A DNA stretch of 64,000 nt from Sphingomonas kyeonggiensis (lineage in GTDB: Bacteria; Pseudomonadota; Alphaproteobacteria; Sphingomonadales; Sphingomonadaceae), in NCBI RefSeq assembly GCF_014204495.1, contig NZ_JACHLN010000003.1, positions 682,001-746,000 on the forward strand, read 5' to 3'. Shown in pieces: positions 41,391-50,233 of this stretch. Below the pieces are notes generated by a model. It worked only from the letters and a program-made list of their open reading frames with translations, searched no databases and was not told the DNA's origin. Within the stretch, counting starts at the first letter, position 1, and the number at the start of each line of letters is the position of its first letter. The position numbers and the translations under genes were made by a program.

Positions 41391-42776
41391 ATGAAGCGGG
41401 TTCTGGCAGGTGCGGCGCTGGCTGCGATGGCGTTCACGGGGCACGCCCATGCGCAGCAGAACCCCCAGGCGGAAGCCCAGGCGCTCGAGCTGCTCAAGCG
41501 CGGCATCGCCTTCCGCACCGTCGCCGGCCCGGGCAACCAGACGCCCGAATACGCCGCCTATCTCAAGGAGCAGCTGGTCGCCGGCGGCTTCGATCCGGCC
41601 GATATCCGTATCGAGAAGCTGGGCGACACCGCGTGGCTCGCCGCCCGCTATCCGGGCACCAGCAAGACCGCCAAGCCGATCTACATCTCGGGCCATATGG
41701 ACGTGGTCGAGGCCAAGCCAGAGGACTGGACCCGCGATCCGTTCAAGCCGATCGTGGAGAACGGCTATATCTTCGGTCGTGGCGCCACCGACATGAAGTA
41801 CGACCTGTCCACGGTCGTCGCCACGCTGATCCAGCTCAAGCGCGAAGGCTACAGGCCCAGCCGCGACATCATCCTCCTCGCCTCGGGCGACGAGGAGACG
41901 AGCATGAAGACCACCGCCGCCATGGCGGAACAGTATCACGACGCCGAGCTGCTGCTGAACGTCGATGGCGGCGGCGGCGGGCTCGACGAGAATGGCAAGC
42001 CCGAGATCTTCGGCCTGCAGGGCGCCGAGAAGACCTATGCCGATTACGAGCTGACCTTCACCAATCCCGGCGGCCATTCGAGCGCGCCCGGCGCCAGCAA
42101 CGCGATCTATTCGCTCGCCCATGCGCTGGCGAAGATCGAGGCCTACCAGTTCCCCGGCGAGATCAACGAGATCACCCGCGCCGGCTTCGTCCAGGGCGCC
42201 AAGACCGCCGACCCCGAGATGGCCCGTGCGATGCGCGCCTTCCTCGCCAACCAGCAGGACCCCAAGGCGCTCGCTACCTTGCGCTCCGAGCCCGGCCTGA
42301 TCGGCCAGACCGGCACCACCTGCGTCGCAACGATGGTCAATGCAGGCCATGCCACCAACGCCCTGCCCCAGCGCGCCACCGCCAACATCAATTGCCGCAT
42401 CTTCCCCGGCACCTCGGTCGAGGCCGTCGCCGCGACGCTCACCAAGGTGGTCGGCGATCCCGAGCTCAAATTGAAGACGCTCGACAGCGGCAGCATTGCC
42501 AGCCCGGCCTCGCCGCTGCGCCCGGACCTGATGAAGCTGGTTGCGGAGGGCATCCATGCCCGCTTCCCGGGCGTGCCGATCGTCCCCGCCATGTCGGCCG
42601 GCGCCAGCGACTCGATGTGGTTCCGCGCCAAGGGGGTGCCGAGCTACGGCGTCAGCCCGATCTTCATGAAGGGGTCGGACAGCTTCGCCCATGGCCTCAA
42701 CGAGCGTACGCCGCTCAGTGAAATCGCACCCTCGATCGTGTACTACAAGTTCCTGCTGAAGGGGCTTACCAAATAG
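41391..42776 (+). CDS. M20 family metallopeptidase, secreted
   Basis: A 461-residue exopeptidase/deacylase with a signal peptide (MKRVLAGAALAAMAFTGHAHAQ). Metal and catalytic residues: YISGHMDVV (His/Asp) near residue 103, GRGATDMKYDLSTV (Asp) near 135, and ASGDEETSM (catalytic Glu and metal ligand) near 170; the dimerisation (lid) domain begins at TFTNPGGHSSAPG. AAGGAGATACG upstream of ATG 41391. Family members include carboxypeptidases and dipeptidases; substrate unknown. Confidence 0.88.
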   Translation: MKRVLAGAALAAMAFTGHAHAQQNPQAEAQALELLKRGIAFRTVAGPGNQTPEYAAYLKEQLVAGGFDPADIRIEKLGDTAWLAARYPGTSKTAKPIYISGHMDVVEAKPEDWTRDPFKPIVENGYIFGRGATDMKYDLSTVVATLIQLKREGYRPSRDIILLASGDEETSMKTTAAMAEQYHDAELLLNVDGGGGGLDENGKPEIFGLQGAEKTYADYELTFTNPGGHSSAPGASNAIYSLAHALAKIEAYQFPGEINEITRAGFVQGAKTADPEMARAMRAFLANQQDPKALATLRSEPGLIGQTGTTCVATMVNAGHATNALPQRATANINCRIFPGTSVEAVAATLTKVVGDPELKLKTLDSGSIASPASPLRPDLMKLVAEGIHARFPGVPIVPAMSAGASDSMWFRAKGVPSYGVSPIFMKGSDSFAHGLNERTPLSEIAPSIVYYKFLLKGLTK

Positions 42777-42805
42777 GGGCCTCACGAAGTGATGGGAGAC
42801 CGAAG

Positions 42806-43981
42806 GTGGCGCACAGCTTCGCGTCGGTGGGAGCCGATCCGGACGATCATCTGAGCCTGCCCGGCTGGCTCTACACCGATCCCGAATATTACGCCGTTGA
42901 GCTCGACGCGGTCCTGCGTCCGTCCTGGCAGATCGTCTGCCATGAAAACGATATCGCCGGCCCGGGCGACTTCCACACGCTCGACTATCTCGGCGAGAGC
43001 GTCATCGCAATCCGCGGGCAGGACGGCCAGGTCCGCGCCTTCACCAATGTCTGCCGCCACCGCGCGATGCGGCTGGTCGCGGGGCCGAGCGGCTGTGCCC
43101 GGAAGCTGGTCTGCCCCTATCACGCCTGGACCTATGAAACCGACGGCCGCCTGAGCGGAGTCCCCTCCCGCGCCGACTATTCCACGCTCGATCCATCCCA
43201 GCACGGCCTCGCCCCGGTCGATGTCGAGATCTGGCGCGGCTTCGTCTTCGTCCGGCTCGAGGATCGCGGCGGGCCCTCGGTCGCCGAGATGATGGCGCCC
43301 TATGACACCGAGATCGCGCCCTATCGCTTCGAGGAGATGCGCACGATCAGCCCGGTCCGCCTGCGCGACCGTGCGGTCAACTGGAAGAATGTCGGCGACA
43401 ATTACTCGGACGGGCTGCACATCCCCGTCGCCCATCCCGGCCTCACCCGGCTGTTCGGCAAGAGCTACCGGATCGAGGCGATGCCCTGGATCGATCGCAT
43501 GTCCGGCTATCTGGCGGACAGTCCGCGCGCCAACTTCTGGGAACGCTTCTATCAGGAGCGCCTGCCCCACGCCCCGCATCTGCCCGACAGCCACCAGCGG
43601 CTCTGGCTCTACTACAAGCTCTGGCCCAACCAGGCGTTCGACCTCTATGCGGACCAGATCGACTTCATGCAGTGGCTGCCCACCGGCCCGACCAGCTGCG
43701 TGCTGCGCGAGATGGCCTTCGCCCTGCCCGACGACAGCCGCGAGATGAAGCTGGTCCGCTACGCCAACTGGCGGATCAACCGCATGGTCAATGCCGAGGA
43801 CACCTGGCTGATCACCAACGTCCAGGCGGGCATGGCCTCGAAAAGCTACACGGTCGGCCCAATCGGCGACAGCGAGGTGTGTTTGCGCAGCTTCGCCCGG
43901 AAGATCCGCGGGCTGATCCCGGAAGCGAGGCTGCATCGGCCACCGCCTGCCGGGTGGTCGCGGCGGCCGCGGGCAACCTAG
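42806..43981 (+). CDS. Rieske [2Fe-2S] ring-hydroxylating oxygenase, alpha subunit
   Basis: A 391-residue non-heme oxygenase. Rieske cluster: CRHRAM near Cys83-His85 and CPYHAW near Cys103-His106. The catalytic iron site is NVGDNYSDGLHIPVAHPGL (Asp/His/His) near residue 200. It has no ferredoxin or reductase gene next to it. Members act on aromatic or quaternary ammonium compounds (carnitine, choline type). The last 20 residues are Pro/Arg-rich and abut the repeat at 43997, so the natural C-terminus may have been altered. Start GTG 42806 with GGGAG upstream. Confidence 0.85.
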   Translation: MAHSFASVGADPDDHLSLPGWLYTDPEYYAVELDAVLRPSWQIVCHENDIAGPGDFHTLDYLGESVIAIRGQDGQVRAFTNVCRHRAMRLVAGPSGCARKLVCPYHAWTYETDGRLSGVPSRADYSTLDPSQHGLAPVDVEIWRGFVFVRLEDRGGPSVAEMMAPYDTEIAPYRFEEMRTISPVRLRDRAVNWKNVGDNYSDGLHIPVAHPGLTRLFGKSYRIEAMPWIDRMSGYLADSPRANFWERFYQERLPHAPHLPDSHQRLWLYYKLWPNQAFDLYADQIDFMQWLPTGPTSCVLREMAFALPDDSREMKLVRYANWRINRMVNAEDTWLITNVQAGMASKSYTVGPIGDSEVCLRSFARKIRGLIPEARLHRPPPAGWSRRPRAT

Positions 43982-43996
43982 CGAAGGCGATACTCA

Positions 43997-44150
43997 ATTC
44001 CCCTCCCTGCAAGGGAGGGGCTAGGGGTGGGTTAGAAAAGGTCGGGCTCGATGCCCGGCCTTCTCTTTTCGCGATGCCGTCTCGCTGGGCGCCTCCGGAA
44101 GACCGGAGGCGCAACCCACCCCCAACCCCTCCCTTGCAGGGAGGGGAGCA
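43997..44150 (+). repeat. Compound palindromic repeat, copy 4
   Basis: Arms at 43997-44035 and 44113-44150, interior TTAGAAAAGGTCGGGCTCGA and GCGCCTCCGGAAG hairpins. Nearly the reverse complement of the 10607 copy over its full length and shares the left half of the 12711 copy. Confidence 0.88.
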
Positions 44151-44172
44151 AGAATGCTCAGACTTCCGCCCC

Positions 44173-44820
44173 CTAAGCAGCCAGCTCCCGAGCCGCCATC
44201 ATCCGCGTCGCGCGCTCGGTCGCCAGCCTGGTATCCCCCGCCAGCTTCTTCACTTCGCCCGCCACCACCGCGAAGCCGCGCCCGGCATCGCCGGCGCGCG
44301 CCGCCTCGATCGTCGCGTTCAGCGCCAACATGTTGGTCTGCGAGGCGATGTCGCTGATCGATCCGACGATCTCGGCCAGCTGCCCCATCGTCTCCTCGAG
44401 CGCCTGTTTCTGCTCGCCCAGCGCATCGCGCAGCGCCACCTGGTCGGTGATGTCCATCGCGAACTTCACGATCCGCTCGGGCCATCCACGCGCGTCGAGA
44501 ATGGGGTTGTAGGTCGCCTGCAGCCACACCGGGCTGCCATCCTTGGCGAGCCGCAGATAGACGCCGGAATCATAATGGCCGTTGCCGAGCTTGGCCCAGA
44601 AATCGGCATAGGCCTGCGACGCCACGATATCGGGGGCGCAGAAGATCCGGTGGTGCCGGCCGACGATCTCCGGTAACGTGTAGCCCAGGGTCGCGAGGAA
44701 CCGGTCGTTCGCCCACAGGATGTTGCCCCGCAGGTCGAATTCGATGATCGCCTGCGAGCGCGAGATCGCGGCCCAGGCCGCCACCGCGCGGCTCTGATCG
44801 GAAGAAAGAGATTGCACCAT
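44173..44820 (-). CDS. Short PAS / methyl-accepting-like signalling protein
   Basis: A 215-residue cytosolic protein. An N-terminal PAS domain (SRSQAIIEFDLRGNILWANDRFLATLGYTLPEIVGRHHRIFCAP through about residue 115) is followed by a chemoreceptor-like hairpin piece: SISDIASQTNMLALNATIEAARAGDAGRGFAVVAGEVKKLAGDT, the CheA/CheW-interacting tip. Full MCP coiled-coil arms and methylation helices are absent, and there are no membrane helices. It may be a diminutive signalling partner or a decayed receptor. ATG 44820. Confidence 0.8.
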   Translation of the reverse strand: MVQSLSSDQSRAVAAWAAISRSQAIIEFDLRGNILWANDRFLATLGYTLPEIVGRHHRIFCAPDIVASQAYADFWAKLGNGHYDSGVYLRLAKDGSPVWLQATYNPILDARGWPERIVKFAMDITDQVALRDALGEQKQALEETMGQLAEIVGSISDIASQTNMLALNATIEAARAGDAGRGFAVVAGEVKKLAGDTRLATERATRMMAARELAA

Positions 44821-44948
44821 TGGCAATCCGGCTAGGGGCCGAAGGGCTAATTTTGGGTAACCAATTGCCCGGGGTTTCGCCAAAATGGGTGGCGTGCAAA
44901 CTTTGAAATATAGACGGTCCGATCGTCCGCACGGCTTTCCGCGCGGAT

Positions 44949-45515
44949 TTATCCCGTGGACCGGCTCGCTCCCTTCGCCGCCGCATGGAAGAACAGCGCC
45001 GACACCAGCCACAGCACCGCGAACACGCCGCCGAACACCATTGCCTTGAACGGCCCGTCCGCCACCCGCGCGGTGTCGGGCGCGGTCGAGATCGCCAGCC
45101 CGAGCAGTCCCTGCATCGCCGCCACGCCCAGCATCGCCCGCGCCATGCCCGCCGCGCGGAACCAGGCGGCAAAGGCACCCACGCCCGCAGCCATCACCAC
45201 CAGGAAATAGCCGATCCCCGTCCCGTCATCGCGGACGAACACTGCCCACACGCTCAGGAACGATGCGATCAGCGCGACGGCGGCGCCGGCGCGATAGGCC
45301 CGGCTCGCGCTCGCCCGCTCGGCCAGCTCGTAGAGCAGCCCCACGCCGCCGATCATGATGCCGGCCATCACGAAGCTGCCGGCCTCCCAATGCCATTCAT
45401 CGCTGATCTGCATCATCACCAGCGGCGTCAGCAGCAGCGCCACCGCCACGCTCCAGCGCGCGATCCGCCAGCCGTTCCAGGGGCCGGCACCGGCCAATTC
45501 CCTCGATCCCGTCAT
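44949..45515 (-). CDS. Polytopic membrane protein, unknown function
   Basis: A 188-residue protein with about five to six hydrophobic helices (WSVAVALLLTPLVMM, ASFVMAGIMIGGVGLLY, AAVALIASFLSVWAVF, YFLVVMAAGVGAFAAWF, LGVAAMQGLLGLAIST, MVFGGVFAVLWLVSALFF). No known domain recognised. ATG 45515 preferred (AAGG upstream); an upstream ATG at 45551 exists in the same frame. Position between the PAS protein and the convergent oxidoreductase gives no hint. Confidence 0.7.
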   Translation of the reverse strand: MTGSRELAGAGPWNGWRIARWSVAVALLLTPLVMMQISDEWHWEAGSFVMAGIMIGGVGLLYELAERASASRAYRAGAAVALIASFLSVWAVFVRDDGTGIGYFLVVMAAGVGAFAAWFRAAGMARAMLGVAAMQGLLGLAISTAPDTARVADGPFKAMVFGGVFAVLWLVSALFFHAAAKGASRSTG

Positions 45516-45660
45516 CTGCCTGCCTTCCACAATCCATCCTGCCCGCATCATGGCACGGATCGCCTGCGCCGTTGTGCAGAAGCCAAGGAGAAAGCGAGGA
45601 TAGCCCGCTTGCGGAGCGTCCGCTTTCCCCGTCTAGTGCGGATCGAACGGGGAGGCCGGC

Positions 45661-47250
45661 ATGACCAGCAGATACGACGCGCTCATCATCGGCGGCGGGC
45701 ACAACGGGCTGGTATGCGCCTTCTACCTCGCCCGCGCGGGCCTCAAGGTCCGGGTACTCGAGCGCCGCCACATCGTCGGCGGCGCTGCGGTGACCGAGGA
45801 GTTCCACCCCGGTTTCCGCAATTCCACCGCCAGCTACACGGTCAGCCTGCTCCGGCCCAAGGTGATCGCGGACATGAAGCTCCACGCACGGGGCTGGCGC
45901 GTGGTCGAACGACAGATCTCCAATTTCCTGCCGCATGACGGCGGCTATCTGAAGCTGGGTGGCGGCTTTGAGCGCACCCGTGCCGAATTCGCCCGCTTTT
46001 CCGCGAAGGATGCCGAGGCCTTTCCGCGCTACGAGGAAGCGCTGGAGCGCGTCGCCGAAGTGCTGAGCGACATGGCGCTCAAGACTCCGCCCAATGCCGG
46101 CGGCGGCATCCGCGCCCTCCTCGCCGCCGCCGCGCAGGGCCGCAAGCTCGCCGGCATGTCGCTGGAGGCCCAGCGCGACACGATGGACCTGTTCGTCAAG
46201 TCGGCGCGCGACTTCCTCGATAGCTGGTTCGAGAACGACTATATCAAGGCTGCGTTCGGCTTCGACGCGGTGGTCGGCAACTATGCCAGCCCAGACACGC
46301 CGGGCAGCGCCTATGTGCTGCTCCACCACGTCTTCGGCGAAGTGAACGGCAAGAAGGGCGCCTGGGGCCATTCGGTCGGCGGCATGGGTGCGATCACCCG
46401 GCTGATGGCGGAAGCGTGCGCCGAGGCCGGGGTCGAGATCAGCCTGGAAGCGCCGGTCGCGAAGCTGCTGGTGGATGGGGGCAAGGTCGCCGGCGTGCGG
46501 CTGGAGAGCGGCGAGGAGATCGCGGCCGGAGTGGTCGCAGCGAATGTCGGCCCGGCCCTGCTCTATCGCCAGCTCGTCGATCGCGCCGACATGCCCGCCG
46601 ACTTCGCTCGCCGCATGGACCACTACAAGGCCGGCTCGGGCACCTTCCGGATGAACGTCGCGCTCTCCGAACTGCCCGACTTCACCGTGCTTCCCGGCAC
46701 CGGCGAGCATCACACCGCCGGCATCATGATCTGCCCGACGCTCGACTATATGGACCGCGCCTATACCAGCGCGAAGGCCAACGGCATGTCCGACGAACCC
46801 ATCGTCGAGATGACGATCCCGAGCACGGTGGACGACAGCCTTGCCCCACCGGGCTGCCATGTAGCGGCGCTGTTCTGCCAGCAATTCGCCCCCGGCCTCG
46901 ACTGGGACGCGCGCCGGGAAGAAGCCGCCGACCGGATCATCGACACGGTCACTGCGCATGCTCCGAACTTCAAGGCGTCGGTGATCGCGCGCCAGATCCA
47001 CTCCCCGCTCGATCTCGAACGCAAGTTTGGCCTGATCGGCGGGGACATCATGCACGGGCACATGTCGCTCGATCAGCTCTGGGCCGCGCGGCCGGTGCTG
47101 GGGCATGGCGATTATCGCGGACCTATCCGCGGCCTCTACATGTGCGGCGCCGGCACCCATCCCGGCGGCGGCGTCACCGGCGCACCGGGGCACAATGCCG
47201 CGCACGAGATATTGCGCGATCGCAGCCTGCTAGGCCGGCTGTTCGGCTGA
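45661..47250 (+). CDS. CrtI/PYROXD2-like FAD-dependent oxidoreductase
   Basis: A 529-residue flavoprotein of the phytoene desaturase superfamily. The FAD-binding GxGxxG motif is IIGGGHNGLVCAFYLARAG, followed by VRVLERRHIVGGAAVTEEF, and the C-terminal flavin region GLYMCGAGTHPGGGVTGAPGHNAA. It matches the PYROXD2 subgroup rather than the four-step carotenoid desaturase CrtI. GGGGAGG site precedes ATG 45661. Its last 21 bp overlap the end of the convergent permease gene. Confidence 0.88.
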   Translation: MTSRYDALIIGGGHNGLVCAFYLARAGLKVRVLERRHIVGGAAVTEEFHPGFRNSTASYTVSLLRPKVIADMKLHARGWRVVERQISNFLPHDGGYLKLGGGFERTRAEFARFSAKDAEAFPRYEEALERVAEVLSDMALKTPPNAGGGIRALLAAAAQGRKLAGMSLEAQRDTMDLFVKSARDFLDSWFENDYIKAAFGFDAVVGNYASPDTPGSAYVLLHHVFGEVNGKKGAWGHSVGGMGAITRLMAEACAEAGVEISLEAPVAKLLVDGGKVAGVRLESGEEIAAGVVAANVGPALLYRQLVDRADMPADFARRMDHYKAGSGTFRMNVALSELPDFTVLPGTGEHHTAGIMICPTLDYMDRAYTSAKANGMSDEPIVEMTIPSTVDDSLAPPGCHVAALFCQQFAPGLDWDARREEAADRIIDTVTAHAPNFKASVIARQIHSPLDLERKFGLIGGDIMHGHMSLDQLWAARPVLGHGDYRGPIRGLYMCGAGTHPGGGVTGAPGHNAAHEILRDRSLLGRLFG

Positions 47251-48513
47251 GCCCCGCCGCAACGCGAGGAAATAGAGCGGCACCGCCGTCAGCATCAGTC
47301 CGATGCTGAGCAGCACTGCCTCCAGCCCGGATCCCCAAAGCACCCACAGCGCAAAGCCCAGCCCCAGCACCGCCACCGGCCGCGCCACATCCAGCCGGAT
47401 CGCCGCCAGGCAGCCCCCGACATAGAGCCACAGGGTCGCCGCGGTGGTCAGCCGCAACATGAAGTCGAGCAGGCCTCCCGTGGAGCGCGTTGCGTTGCTC
47501 AGCACCAGCAGCGAGGCGAGCGTGCTTGCCGCCAGCAGCACCCCCACTGGCACGTCGCGCTTGTTGGTCACGGCCACCCAGCGCGGCAGCAGCCCCGCCT
47601 TGCTCATTCCCAACGGCACTTCGCCCTGCAGCAGCACCCAGCCGTTCAGGCAGCCGATCGCCGCCACCGCCGCGAACCCCGCCACCGCGTAGCCCGCCGC
47701 GGCACCGCCATAATGCGCGACGAACAGCGCTATCGGCGCCTGGGCTTCGGCCACCGCCGCCACCGGCATGGCGAAGATGATGCCCGAGCAGATGATAAGG
47801 TAGAGCAGTGCCGTCAGCGCCAGCCCGGCCAGGGTCGCGCGCACCACGTTGCGCGCCGGATCGCGCACCCGCTCGGCGGCGACGCTCGCCCCCTCGAAAC
47901 CGACCAGCGCGAAGAAAGCCAGGGTAATGGCGGGCGTCAGCTGGTCCGCCGCGAAGGGCGCATGCGCCTCCGTGCCGAACTGCCTGCCGCCGGACAGCGC
48001 CAGCCCGGCAAGGATCGCCACGACCGCGATGAGGGGCAGCAGCTTGAGCGCGGTCGTCACCAGCTGGAAGTTTCCCGCCGCCCTGGCGCCTTGCAGGTTG
48101 AGCGCGGTGAGCAGCCAGATCAGCGCCACCGCCCAGAGCGCGCTCGACAGCGCGGTCGCGGTCATCGCCGGCCAGAACACCCCGAGATAGCGTATGGCGG
48201 TGAGCGCGATCACCGCATTGGCGCACCACACGCCCACCCAATAGGCCCAGCCGACGAGCACACCGGGCAGCGGCCCCAGCGCCCGCGCGCAGATCGCCAC
48301 CGCGCCGGGTTCCTCGGGCATCGCCCTGGCCAGCGCGGCGAGCACGGTAGCGAGCAATGCGGCAGCGGCGATCGCGCAGACCCAGGCCGCAACCCCGGTC
48401 CAGCCGAACGGGGCGAGCTGGGCAGGCAGCACGAAGATCCCCGATCCGATCATCCCGCCGACGACGAGCGCCGCCGCCGTCCAGAAGCCGAATGGTCGCT
48501 TGCCTTCGCCCAT
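47230..48513 (-). CDS. APC family amino acid permease
   Basis: A 427-residue transporter with about twelve helices. The APC start signature AAALVVGGMIGSGIFVLPAQLAPFGW is present, and LAFFALVGFEGASVAAERVRDPARNVVRAT near residue 210 is the conserved helix 6 region of amino acid permeases such as arginine/ornithine antiporter-like members. Substrate not assignable. The gene runs convergent to the oxidoreductase and starts 14 bp upstream of cinA stop region. Confidence 0.85.
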   Translation of the reverse strand: MGEGKRPFGFWTAAALVVGGMIGSGIFVLPAQLAPFGWTGVAAWVCAIAAAALLATVLAALARAMPEEPGAVAICARALGPLPGVLVGWAYWVGVWCANAVIALTAIRYLGVFWPAMTATALSSALWAVALIWLLTALNLQGARAAGNFQLVTTALKLLPLIAVVAILAGLALSGGRQFGTEAHAPFAADQLTPAITLAFFALVGFEGASVAAERVRDPARNVVRATLAGLALTALLYLIICSGIIFAMPVAAVAEAQAPIALFVAHYGGAAAGYAVAGFAAVAAIGCLNGWVLLQGEVPLGMSKAGLLPRWVAVTNKRDVPVGVLLAASTLASLLVLSNATRSTGGLLDFMLRLTTAATLWLYVGGCLAAIRLDVARPVAVLGLGFALWVLWGSGLEAVLLSIGLMLTAVPLYFLALRRGSAEQPA

Positions 48514-48526
48514 ATGCCCGTCCCCC

Positions 48527-49282
48527 TCAGATGCCGCCGTCGACTGCCTCCAGCCCCTTGGCAGCCAGCCCCGCGATCAGGTCTTCCGCACAGGCATCGA
48601 GCACCCCCTGCTCGGTCGCCCGCACCACGAAGTTCGCTCCGATCCTGCCGTCGCGGAAAAAGGGATAGCTGCCGATCGCCACGCCTTCGTGCGCGCGCTC
48701 GGTAGCGGCCAGCATGTCGGCGATCTCGCTTTCCGCCGCCCAGGATCCGATCGTCCGCGACAACACCGGGCGCCCGCCCTCCAGCGTGCCGGTCAGCGCG
48801 TCGAGCATGCCCGCGGTGATATACGGCACACCCGCGAGGATGAAGAGGTTGCCCACCCGGATGCCCGGCGCGCCGGACATGCGATTGGGGATCAGCTCGG
48901 CGCCCTCGGGCACCCGCGCCATGCGCAGCCGTGCATCGGTGATCCCGCCGCGCGTTTCGTAGTAGCGCTCCAGCACCGCCCGCGCCTCGGGATGGATCAC
49001 CACCCCGACGCCCAAGGCCACGGCAATCGCGTCGACGGTGATGTCGTCATGCGTCGGCCCGATGCCGCCGGTGGTGAAGCAATAATCGTAGCGCTCGCGC
49101 AGCGCGTTCACGGCCTCGACGATGCGTTCCTGCACGTCCGGCACCACCCGCACCTCGGCCAAGCGGATGCCCTGCACGTTCAGCCAGGTCGCGATCTGGG
49201 CAATGTTCTTGTCCTGCGTGCGGCCCGAGAGAATCTCGTCGCCGATCACCGCCAGCCCAGCCGTCCAGATGCGCTCTCCCAT
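48527..49282 (-). CDS. CinA N-terminal domain (molybdopterin-binding-like) protein
   Basis: A 251-residue protein covering the MoCF/CinA nicotinamide-mononucleotide ADP-ribose pyrophosphatase-like domain: GLAVIGDEILSGRTQDKNIAQIATWLNVQG, DYCFTTGGIGPTHDDITVDAIA, and NLFILAGVPYITAGM. The C-terminal nicotinamide mononucleotide deamidase domain of full CinA is absent, as in many stand-alone versions. ATG 49282. Located 13 bp before the permease gene. Confidence 0.88.
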   Translation of the reverse strand: MGERIWTAGLAVIGDEILSGRTQDKNIAQIATWLNVQGIRLAEVRVVPDVQERIVEAVNALRERYDYCFTTGGIGPTHDDITVDAIAVALGVGVVIHPEARAVLERYYETRGGITDARLRMARVPEGAELIPNRMSGAPGIRVGNLFILAGVPYITAGMLDALTGTLEGGRPVLSRTIGSWAAESEIADMLAATERAHEGVAIGSYPFFRDGRIGANFVVRATEQGVLDACAEDLIAGLAAKGLEAVDGGI

Positions 49283-49356
49283 GGCACCGGCATAGCCGCA
49301 TGCGGTGCCCGCGCCTAGCGTTTCTGCCTCTCGAAAAACCCGGCCGATCGGCCTAT

Positions 49357-50190
49357 ATGGCCCCGATGACCGAATATGTGACCGTTACCGCCGACATGCC
49401 GCAGGCCCGCGATGGCGCGATCAAGCTCCATGGCCCGGCGGGCTTCGAGGGCATGCGCCGCGCCGGCCGCCTCGGCGCCGAGATCCTCGATGCGCTCGTC
49501 CCGCATGTCGTGCCCGGCGTCACCACCGCCGAGCTGGACGACATCGTTCGCCAGATGACGATCGCCGCCGGCGGCGTCCCCGCCACGCTCGGCTATCGCG
49601 GCTACACGCACAGCTGCTGCATCTCGAGCAACCATGTCGTCTGCCACGGCATCCCCAGCGAGAAGGCGCTCAAGGACGGCGACATCGTCAACATCGACGT
49701 GACGCCGATGCTCGACGGCTGGCACGGCGACACCAGCCGCATGTTCCTGGTCGGCGATGTCGGGATCAAGGCGCGCCGCCTGGTTGACGTCACCTATGAG
49801 TGCCTGATGCTCGGCCTCGAGCAGGCCAAGCCCGGCAACCATCTCGGCGACATCAGCCACGCGATCCAGCGCCATGCCGAGAAGCATCGCTACGGCGTCG
49901 TCCGCGATTTCTGTGGCCATGGCCTCGGCCAGGTCTTCCACGACGCGCCCGAGGTCGTCCATGTCGGCCGCCCCGGCACCGGCCCGGAGCTGCGCCCCGG
50001 CATGTTCTTCACCGTCGAGCCGATGATCAACATCGGCCGCGCCGATGTGAAGCTGCTCGACGACGGCTGGACGGCGGTCACCCGCGATCGCTCGCTCTCG
50101 GCCCAGTTCGAGCATTCGATCGGCATCACCGAAGACGGCTGCGAGATCTTCACGAAGAGCCCCAAGGGCCTCGACCACCCGCCCTATTGA
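49357..50190 (+). CDS. map: Type I methionine aminopeptidase
   Basis: Removes initiator methionine; essential cytosolic metalloenzyme. The 277-aa chain carries the metal ligands in IDVTPMLDGWHGDTSRMF (Asp, Asp), FCGHGLGQVFH (His), FTVEPMINIGR (Glu) and SAQFEHSIGIT (Glu), plus YTHSCCISSNHVVCHGIP near residue 90. The ATG at 49357 and at 49366 are both possible. A bidirectional hairpin lies downstream. Confidence 0.95.
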   Translation: MAPMTEYVTVTADMPQARDGAIKLHGPAGFEGMRRAGRLGAEILDALVPHVVPGVTTAELDDIVRQMTIAAGGVPATLGYRGYTHSCCISSNHVVCHGIPSEKALKDGDIVNIDVTPMLDGWHGDTSRMFLVGDVGIKARRLVDVTYECLMLGLEQAKPGNHLGDISHAIQRHAEKHRYGVVRDFCGHGLGQVFHDAPEVVHVGRPGTGPELRPGMFFTVEPMINIGRADVKLLDDGWTAVTRDRSLSAQFEHSIGITEDGCEIFTKSPKGLDHPPY

Positions 50191-50203
50191 GGCAGGGGAA
50201 TAA

Positions 50204-50223
50204 GGGGCGGCCCGGGCCGCCCC
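50204..50223. terminator. Bidirectional hairpin between map and a convergent gene
   Basis: GGGGCGGCCCGGGCCGCCCC, a perfect 20-bp palindrome (8-bp stem, CCGG loop), between the stops of convergent genes. A U tract is lacking on both sides. Confidence 0.65.
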
Positions 50224-50233
50224 CATCCCTGAT

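Noticed and set aside
3453..44150. Possible CRISPR array made of GC-rich repeats
   Set aside because: The repeats are dispersed palindromic units with no short regular spacers and no cas genes.
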